This document shows positions 56,228-64,000 of a DNA stretch of 64,000 nucleotides, in pieces. The stretch spans positions 3,322 to 67,321 of the forward strand of contig CAKKRJ010000002.1 in assembly GCA_919902775.1 (NCBI GenBank), written 5' to 3'. This DNA comes from Burkholderiaceae bacterium (GTDB taxonomy: Bacteria > Pseudomonadota > Gammaproteobacteria > Burkholderiales > Burkholderiaceae_C). Each line of letters begins with the position of its first letter. Within the stretch, counting starts at the first letter, position 1. The notes below the pieces were generated by a model that worked only from the letters and a program-made list of their open reading frames with translations, was not told the DNA's origin and searched no databases. Position numbers and translations under genes: made by a program.

Positions 56228-56647
56228 ATGACCCTCCCATCCTTTGACACCCTGCAAGTGGGCGACGCCATTCCCGTGCTGGAGCTGCCGCCTGTCTCGC
56301 GCCTGACGCTGGCGCTGTACTGCGGCGCTTCGGGCGACCACAACCCGATCCACGTGGACACCGACTTTGCGCACAGCGCAGGCATGCCCGACGTGATCGC
56401 CCACGGCATGTTGTCCATGGGCTGGCTCGCCCGTTTGCTCACCAACTGGGTGCCGCAAAGCGCGATTCGCGACTACAGCGTGCGCTTTGCCGCCATGACC
56501 CAGGTGCACGAAAAAATCACCTGCACCGGCCAGGTGACCGAGAAATTCGAAGTCGATGGCGAGCGCCGTGTGCGCCTGTCGTTGAGCACGGCCAACGCCG
56601 AAGGCCAGATCAAGTTGGCGGGCGACGCCGTCGTTGCGCTGGCTTGA
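56228..56647 (+). CDS. MaoC-like dehydratase
   Basis: SRLTLALYCGASGDHNPIHVDTDFAHSAGMPDVIAHGMLSMGWLARLL. Confidence 0.9.
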   Translation: MTLPSFDTLQVGDAIPVLELPPVSRLTLALYCGASGDHNPIHVDTDFAHSAGMPDVIAHGMLSMGWLARLLTNWVPQSAIRDYSVRFAAMTQVHEKITCTGQVTEKFEVDGERRVRLSLSTANAEGQIKLAGDAVVALA

Positions 56648-56671
56648 ACCTCATTGTTGAAAAGGATTTTT

Positions 56672-57499
56672 ATGACCCGCAAACTCGAAGGCCAAGTGGC
56701 TCTGGTGTCAGGCTCTGGCCGCGGCATCGGCCGTGAAATCGCGCTCAAGCTCGCCAGCGAAGGCGCGCACGTCGTCATCAACGACCTCGACCAGGCGCCT
56801 GCCGAGCAGACCGTGGCCGACATCGTCGCCAGCGGTGGCCAGGCCGTGGCCTGCATCGGCAGCGTGACCGATGCCGATTTTGGTGAGCGCTTTGTGAAGA
56901 CCGCGCTCGACACCTTTGGCGGCATCGACATCATCGTCAACAACGCCGGCTACACCTGGGACAACGTGCTGCAAAAGATGAGCGACGAGCAGTGGGAAGC
57001 CATGCTGGCCGTGCACCTGACCGCGCCGTTTCGCATCCTGCGCGCGGCCGCCAACTTCATCCGCGAAGCGGCCAAGCGCGAAGCCGAAGCGGGCACGCCC
57101 AAGCACCGCAAGGTGGTCAACATCTCGTCCACCTCGGGCGTGTACGGCAACGCGGGCCAGGCCAATTACGCGGCGGCCAAGGCCGGCATCAACGGCCTGA
57201 CCAAAGCCATGGCCAAAGAGTGGGGGCGCTACAAAGTCAACGTCAACAGCGTCGCCTTCGGCCTGATCATGACGCGCCTGACCCAGCCGCTGACCGCAGG
57301 CGACGCCAGCGTGGACATCGCTGGCCGCACCATTGCGGTGGGCGTGCAGCCGGATCGCCTGAAGGCCGCCGAAGCCACCATTCCGCTGGGCCGTGGCGGC
57401 ACACCCGAAGAAGCCGCAGGCGCGGTCTACATGTTCTGCATCCCCGAATCCAACTACGTCAGTGGCCAGGTCTTGGTCTGCGGCGGCGGCCGTCCCTGA
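56672..57499 (+). CDS. SDR family oxidoreductase (FabG-like)
   Basis: GQVALVSGSGRGIGREIALKLASEGAHVVINDLD...NNAGYTWDNVLQKM...SSTSGVYGNAGQANYAAAKAGINGLTKAMAKEW. Confidence 0.93.
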   Translation: MTRKLEGQVALVSGSGRGIGREIALKLASEGAHVVINDLDQAPAEQTVADIVASGGQAVACIGSVTDADFGERFVKTALDTFGGIDIIVNNAGYTWDNVLQKMSDEQWEAMLAVHLTAPFRILRAAANFIREAAKREAEAGTPKHRKVVNISSTSGVYGNAGQANYAAAKAGINGLTKAMAKEWGRYKVNVNSVAFGLIMTRLTQPLTAGDASVDIAGRTIAVGVQPDRLKAAEATIPLGRGGTPEEAAGAVYMFCIPESNYVSGQVLVCGGGRP

Positions 57500-57507
57500 G
57501 GTGTTTC

Positions 57508-58655
<1,148 letters not shown>

Positions 58656-58659
<4 letters not shown>

Positions 58660-60389
58660 ACCAGGCGCTGACCATGGCTGATTTGCCCCACGCACACGAC
58701 GCGCATCATGCACATTGGCCCAAGGGCGTGCCGCATGACCTGCATGTGCCCCAGGTCACGCTCAACCACTTTGTGCAGACGGCGGCCTTGCGCTACCCGG
58801 ACAAGCCGGCCCTGATCTACGCCGAGCGGGTGCTGACGTACCGCCAGCTGCACCAGCAGATCGAGGCCGTGGCCGCTTACCTGCAGCAAAGCCTGGGCGT
58901 GGCGCGTGGTGACCGCGTGCTGCTCATGAGCCAGAACTGCCCGCAGTTCGTTATCGCCTTTTACGCGGTCATGCGGGCAGGCGCAGCGGTGGTGCCGGTC
59001 AACCCGATGAGCACCTTGGCCGAGGTGGCTTATTACGCGCAAGACAGCGGTGCCCAAGTGGCCCTGCTGGCGCAAGACCTGCTGCCCCAGGTGCAGCCCT
59101 TGCTGGGCCAGGCCGACAGCACGTTGACGGCGCTCATGGTGCACGCCTACAGCGAGGGCGTGCCCGAAAGCGGCATGCAGGCCTTGCCCGAAGCCATGCG
59201 CTTTGCGGCGCAGCCCTTGGCCGAACCGCATGTGCACGCCTTCAGCGATGCGCTGGCCTGTGCCGCGCCCGTGCAAGAGGTGGGCAGCGCGCCCGGCGAC
59301 CTGGCCGTGCTGCCCTACACCTCAGGCACCACCGGCCACCCCAAAGGCTGTTGCCACAGCCACAGCTCGGTGCTGGCGTCCAACATCGCCTCGCAGGTGT
59401 GGCGCGGGTTGCATGCCGACGCGGTGTTCCTGTGCGTGGCGCCACTGTTTCACATGCTGGGCATGCAAAACGGCATGAACATGCCGCTCACGCTGGGCGC
59501 CACCATCGTGATGATGCCGCGCTGGGACGCGGCACGCGCCGTGGCCCTGGTCGCGCGTTACCGCGTCACCGTCTGGACCGCACCCCCGGCCATGGTGATC
59601 GACTTCTTTGCCCAGCCCAGCGCGCAGACCAGCGACCTGTCGAGTCTGGCGCTGCTCTCGGGCGGCGGCGCGGCCATGCCCGAGGCCGTGGCCCAAATGC
59701 TGTTCGACCGGTTTGGCCTGTCTTACAACGAAGCCTATGGCTTGTCGGAAACGGCGGCTTTTCTGCACGCCAACCCCCTGGCGCGTGGCAAGCGCCAGTG
59801 CCTGGGGGTGCCCACGCAGGGCGTGCATTCACGCATCATCGATCCCGAAACGCTGCACGAGCTGCCGCAGGGCGAAGTGGGCGAGTTGGTCACACGCGGC
59901 GCGCAAGTCATGCGCGGCTACTGGCGTAACCCGCAAGCCGACCAGGACGCCTTCATCACCTTGGACGGCGAACGTTATTTCAGAACCGGCGACCTGGCAC
60001 TGGTCGACGCAGACGGCTACTACTTCATGCGCGACCGCCTCAAACGCATGATCAACGCCTCGGGCTTCAAGGTCTGGCCCGCCGAGGTCGAAAACACGCT
60101 GTACGAACATCCGGCGGTGCACGAGGCCTGCGTCATCGCCGTGCCCGACGACAAGCGCGGCGAATCGGTGCTGGCGCTGATCGTGCTCAAGCCCGGCTTC
60201 CAAGGCCAGCTCACCGAGCAGGCGCTCATCGACTGGGGCCGCCAACGCATGGCCGTCTACAAGGCCCCGCGCGAAGTGCGCTTCATCGGCAGCCTGCCCA
60301 AATCAGGCACCGGCAAGATCATGTGGCGCCAGTTGCAAGAGCAAGAGCACGCGCGTGTGGCCGCATCCCCCTTGCAGGAAACCCCATGA
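58656..60389 (+). CDS. AMP-dependent acyl-CoA ligase
   Basis: LPYTSGTTGHPKGCCHSHSSV...YNEAYGLSETAAFLHANPLARGKRQCLGVPTQ...MRDRLKRMINASGFKVWPAEVENTLYEHPAVHEACVIAVPDDKRGE. Confidence 0.94.
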
Positions 60390-60412
60390 CCGGCCCATAC
60401 CCCGGCAGTCTT

Positions 60413-60534
60413 GTAGGAGGTCGCCCCTGCGGCCGAAGCCTTCGCGCGCGGGGGCGCGCTCCCACAAGGTTCCCGCTTTTTGTAGGAGGTCGCCCCTGCG
60501 GCCGAAGCCTTCGCGCGCGGGAGCGCGCTCCCAC
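60413..60534 (+). repeat. Palindromic intergenic repeat, locus 5: two direct 53-nt copies
   Basis: Copies at 60413-60465 and 60482-60534, period 69 bp; gtaggaggtcgcccctgcggccgaagccttcgcgcgcg[g/g]g[g/a]gcgcgctcccac. Confidence 0.92.
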
Positions 60535-60570
60535 AAAAATCGCCACAAAATTTTCCCAGCAGGAGACCCC

Positions 60571-61362
60571 ATGCGCATCCCCTTGAGTTTCAAAGGCCAG
60601 TCGGTGTTTGTGGCCGGTGGCAGCAGCGGCATCAACCTCGGCATCGCCACCGCGTTCGCCCAAGCGGGTGCCAAGGTGGCCATCGTCAGCCGCAACGCCG
60701 AGCGTGTGGACCAGGCGGTGGCGCAATTGCGCAGCCATGGCACGCAGGTCGAAGGTTACGGCGCCGACGTGCGCGATGCCGCGGGCATTGCGGCGGCGCT
60801 GCAGCAGGCGCGTGACGCCATCGGCCCGTTTGACGTGCTGGTCTCGGGCGCGGCGGGCAACTTTTTAGCGCCTGCTTTGGGCATGTCGGCGAACGGTTTC
60901 AAGACCGTGGTCGACATTGATTTGAACGGCACCTTCCATGTGCTGCGTGCGGGCTTTGAGCACCTGCGCCGACCCGGTGCCTGCGTGCTCAATATTTCGG
61001 CGCCGCAGGCCTTCAACCCCACCAAGTTCCAGGCCCATGTGTGCGCCGCCAAGGCCGGTGTGGACATGCTCACGCGGGTGCTGGCCATGGAGTGGGGGCC
61101 CGAAGGCGTGCGCGTGAACTCCATCGTGCCCGGCCCGATCGGCGACACCGAAGGCATCCGCCGTCTGGCACCCACGCCCGAAGCGCTGCAACGCATGACG
61201 CAGTCCGTGCCTTTGCAGCGCATGGGCCGCGTCGAAGAAATCGCCGACATGGCCCTCTTTCTGGCGTCGCCGCACGCCGCATTCGTCACCGGCGCCATCC
61301 TGGCGGTGGACGGTGGCAGTTCCCTGGCCGGTGGCCGCGATTACACAGGAGCGCTTTCATGA
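60571..61362 (+). CDS. SDR family oxidoreductase (2,4-dienoyl-CoA reductase-like)
   Basis: SFKGQSVFVAGGSSGINLGIATAFAQAGAKVAIVSRNAERVDQAVAQL...VSGAAGNFLAPALGMSANGFKTVVDIDLNGTF. Confidence 0.9.
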   Translation: MRIPLSFKGQSVFVAGGSSGINLGIATAFAQAGAKVAIVSRNAERVDQAVAQLRSHGTQVEGYGADVRDAAGIAAALQQARDAIGPFDVLVSGAAGNFLAPALGMSANGFKTVVDIDLNGTFHVLRAGFEHLRRPGACVLNISAPQAFNPTKFQAHVCAAKAGVDMLTRVLAMEWGPEGVRVNSIVPGPIGDTEGIRRLAPTPEALQRMTQSVPLQRMGRVEEIADMALFLASPHAAFVTGAILAVDGGSSLAGGRDYTGALS

Positions 61363-62159
61363 CCAACTCATCCTTGCTGCAGTTCGATGTGACCGACCAG
61401 GTCGCCACCATCACCTTCGACAGCCCGACCAAGCGCAACGCGCTCGAGCCCGCCATGCGCGACGAGCTGGCGGCGGCCTTGCGCCACATCCAGCAAGACG
61501 CGTCCATCCGCGCCGTGGTCCTCACGGGGGCGGGCGGGCATTTTTGCTCGGGCGGCGACCTCAAGAACATCGCTGCCGCCAAGCTGGACAACGGCGGCTG
61601 GCTGGACCGCATGCAGAACCTGCACGAATGGGTGCAGGTGCTGTTGACGCTGGACCGCCCGGTGATCGCAGCCGTCGATGGCGCGGCGGCCGGTGCGGGG
61701 TTCAGCCTGGCCTTGTCTGCCGATTTTGTGCTGGCCACGCCGCGCGCCTGGTTCAACATGTCCTTCCTCAAGGTCGGGCTGGTGCCCGATGTGGGCGCGT
61801 TCTACACACTGCCCCGCGTGGTGGGCGTGCAGCGTGCCAAGGAAATCATGCTCTCGGCCCGCGACATTGACGCGCAAGAGGCCTTGCGACTGGGCATCGT
61901 CATGGAGCTGCACGCGCCCGAGCAGCTGTTGCCGCGTGCGCAGGCCCTGGCGCGAAACTTTGTCAACGCATCGCCCGCAGCGGTGTCGCTGATCAAGCGC
62001 AGCCTGAACAACGCCCTGGGCGGCGGCCTGCAAGACATGCTGAGTTCGGAAGCCCAGGCCCAGGCCCTGGCCGCAGGCACCGCCGAACACCGTGAAGCGG
62101 TGGGGCGGTTCCTGAACAAACAGGCACCTTTGTTTGCTTGGCCGACCCGCCAGGATTGA
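61359..62159 (+). CDS. Enoyl-CoA hydratase/isomerase
   Basis: VATITFDSPTKRNALEPAMRDELAAAL...GAGGHFCSGGDLKNIAAAK...AAVDGAAAGAGFSLALSADFVLATPRAWFNMSFLKVGLVPDVG; ATGA overlap with upstream SDR. Confidence 0.93.
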   Translation: MTNSSLLQFDVTDQVATITFDSPTKRNALEPAMRDELAAALRHIQQDASIRAVVLTGAGGHFCSGGDLKNIAAAKLDNGGWLDRMQNLHEWVQVLLTLDRPVIAAVDGAAAGAGFSLALSADFVLATPRAWFNMSFLKVGLVPDVGAFYTLPRVVGVQRAKEIMLSARDIDAQEALRLGIVMELHAPEQLLPRAQALARNFVNASPAAVSLIKRSLNNALGGGLQDMLSSEAQAQALAAGTAEHREAVGRFLNKQAPLFAWPTRQD

Positions 62160-62346
62160 GTGGGTTTCGGAAAAGTGTTCGTGTGCCGTGGTCCAAAACC
62201 AAGGGCATTCCCTGGGTTCGGCAATCTGAAAGACCCGGTTCAGCATTCGCAGATTGCCCAGAATGGCTCGACACCGCAAGATAGATCAACCCCCCATGGA
62301 TGACGCTGGCCGCCAGCGGTTCATCCCATGACCTACAGGAGAAAAC

Positions 62347-63267
62347 ATGAGTAAAGCAGGATTGGTGCAGGACAAAGTGGTGGTGGTCACCGGCGCGGGC
62401 GGCGGCATTGGCCGCGACATCGCGCTGGCCATGGCGCGTGAAGGCGCCAAAGTGGTGGTCAACGACATTGGCGCTTCGGTCTCGGGCGAAGGCCAGGATG
62501 CGGGCCCTGCACAAAAAGTGGTCGATGAAATCCGCGCCCTGGGCGGTGCGGCTGCGGCCAACACCGACAGCGTGTCTGACGCGGCAGGCGCAGCGCACAT
62601 CATCCAGACGGCCATCGACCAGTTTGGCCGCATCGACGTGGTGGTCAACAACGCCGGCATCTTGCGCGACCGCTTCTTTCACAAGATGAGCGTGGACGAG
62701 TGGGACGCGGTGCTCAAGGTCCACCTGTACGGCGCTTTTTATGTCAGCCGCGCGGCGGCCACGCATTTCAAAGAGCAGGGCAGCGGCAACTACATCCACA
62801 TGACTTCGACCTCGGGCCTGGTGGGCAACTTTGGCCAGGCCAATTATTCGGCGGCCAAGCTCGGCGTGGCCGCGCTGTCCAAGTCGATCGCGCTGGACAT
62901 GCAGAAATTCAATGTGCGCTCCAACTGCATCTCGCCTTTTGCCTGGAGCCGCATGATCGGCTCGATCCCGACCGACACGCCCGAAGAGCAGGCCCGCGTC
63001 GAGCGCATCAAGCAGATGACCCCCGCCAAGATCGCGCCCCTGGCGGTGGCCCTGGCCAGTGATGCTTCGGCGCATGTCAACGCGCAGATTTTTGCGGTGC
63101 GCAACAACGAAATCTTTTTGATGAGCCAGCCGCGCCCGATCCGCTCGGTGCACCGCAGCGAGGGCTGGACACCGCAGACGGTGCTCGACCAGGCCATGCC
63201 CGCGCTCAAGGCCAGTTTCTTTGATCTGGAGCGCTCGGGCGATGTGTTCAGCTGGGACCCGGTGTGA
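62347..63267 (+). CDS. SDR family dehydrogenase (MFE-2-like)
   Basis: QDKVVVVTGAGGGIGRDIALAMAREGAKVVVNDIGASVSGEG...NNAGILRDRFFHKMSVDEWDAVLKVHL...SGLVGNFGQANYSAAKLGV. Confidence 0.93.
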   Translation: MSKAGLVQDKVVVVTGAGGGIGRDIALAMAREGAKVVVNDIGASVSGEGQDAGPAQKVVDEIRALGGAAAANTDSVSDAAGAAHIIQTAIDQFGRIDVVVNNAGILRDRFFHKMSVDEWDAVLKVHLYGAFYVSRAAATHFKEQGSGNYIHMTSTSGLVGNFGQANYSAAKLGVAALSKSIALDMQKFNVRSNCISPFAWSRMIGSIPTDTPEEQARVERIKQMTPAKIAPLAVALASDASAHVNAQIFAVRNNEIFLMSQPRPIRSVHRSEGWTPQTVLDQAMPALKASFFDLERSGDVFSWDPV

Positions 63268-63274
63268 CCGAAAG

Positions 63275-63343
63275 GCATTCGCGCGCAGGGGCGCGCTCCC
63301 ACAAGGTTGCCGATTTTTGTGGGAGGCCGCCCCTGCGGCCGAA
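63275..63343 (+). repeat. Palindromic intergenic repeat, locus 6
   Basis: ggcattcgcgcgcaggggcgcgctcccacaaggttgccgatttttgtgggaggccgcccctgcggccgaa: half-arms in swapped order, as at locus 1. Confidence 0.85.
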
Positions 63344-63372
63344 TCCCCGTTCTCTCACAGTGAGGAAAGTTC

Positions 63373-64000
63373 ATGCGTGATGCCAACACACAAGGCGTGT
63401 TCGTGCGCCACCAGGCGGCGCTGGCCGAAGGCCGTTTCCTGATCCAGCGCTGCGCCGACTGCGGCCAGCACATTTACTTCCCGCGCGAGGTCTGCCCGCA
63501 CTGCGGCAGCGGTGCGGTGGACTTCGTCACGCCCAGCGGCCTGGGCACGGTGTATTCGGTGACCACGGTGCGCCGCAAGCCGGACGCGGGCGGCGACTAC
63601 AACGTCTGCCTGATCGACCTGGACGAAGGCGTGCGCCTGATGAGCCGGGTCGAGATGCAACCGGTCGATGCGGTGCAAGTGGGCCAGCGCGTGCAGGCCC
63701 GCGTGGTGCTTGAAAAAGACCAAGGCGTGGTGGTGTTCGACCCGGTCAACAATGCTTCCGTGTTGACCGCTGCCGCGTCGGCCCAACCGGTGCCCCGGGG
63801 GCCGGCCGCATCGGCGGCGGTGCACAGCTCTTCGGGCCTCAAGGCCTTGCGTGGCAGCGCCGCCATTGCGGGCGTGGCCACCTTTGGTTGCGGCGAAGCC
63901 ACGGGCTTCACCGAGATGGAAGTGCTGGCGCGCGCGGCGCGTGCGGCGGTGGCCGATGCCGGCTTGAAGATGAGCGACATCGACGGGCTGTGCACGGCCA
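63373..64000 (+). CDS. DUF35 (Zn-ribbon/OB-fold) - thiolase fusion, 3' end outside window
   Basis: Zn ribbon CADCGQHIYFPREVCPHCG, OB region GLGTVYSVTTVRRKPDAGGDYNVCLIDLDEGVRLMSRV, linker, then thiolase N-terminus GSAAIAGVATFGCGEATGFTEMEVLARAARAAVADAGLKMSDIDGLCTA; no stop to window end. Confidence 0.87.
   Translation, partial: MRDANTQGVFVRHQAALAEGRFLIQRCADCGQHIYFPREVCPHCGSGAVDFVTPSGLGTVYSVTTVRRKPDAGGDYNVCLIDLDEGVRLMSRVEMQPVDAVQVGQRVQARVVLEKDQGVVVFDPVNNASVLTAAASAQPVPRGPAASAAVHSSSGLKALRGSAAIAGVATFGCGEATGFTEMEVLARAARAAVADAGLKMSDIDGLCTA

Noticed and set aside
56992-57507. N-terminal extension of the 555-aa ORF
   Set aside because: Overlaps the SDR out of frame; the acyl-CoA dehydrogenase starts at ATG 57508 (MDSILTFPRS).
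60323-60586. Short ORFs with FVGGRPCGRSLRARGRAPT-type sequence (also at 31107-31457, 41291-41741, 63221-63442)
   Set aside because: Translation of the palindromic intergenic repeat; the recurring peptide reflects repeat DNA, not a gene family.

Overview
This 64 kb window is high-GC and looks like a betaproteobacterial (Burkholderiales/Comamonadaceae-like) chromosome; the taxonomy is inferred from gene content only. It opens inside a giant RTX/cadherin/Ig-like repeat protein of at least 10.8 kb. That reading frame is interrupted once by an in-frame TAA at 1383-1385. It also carries a ~2.94 kb internal duplication with near-identical patches. Next comes a housekeeping block: fbp, pepN, prfB with an intact +1 programmed frameshift site that the ORF track misses, an acyl-CoA synthetase, an aldo/keto reductase, ybaK, plsY, a RidA-like gene, a thiolase, a c-type cytochrome pair and dusC. 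The second half is accessory catabolism: LysR- and AraC-linked clusters with Bug, TRAP and ABC binding proteins, a sulfatase, a GMC oxidoreductase, CoA ligases/transferases and aroQ/aroE paralogues. A ~9.5 kb CoA-dependent degradation cluster follows and ends in a DUF35-thiolase fusion that runs off the window. A dispersed intergenic palindromic repeat (53-nt unit, two complementary-loop hairpins) occurs at six loci. One copy lies at the breakpoint of a truncated aldehyde dehydrogenase. I saw no tRNA, rRNA, CRISPR array, transposase or prophage. No single region is a clear-cut new system. The best leads are the interrupted giant adhesin, the palindromic repeat family and the two CoA-linked catabolic clusters.
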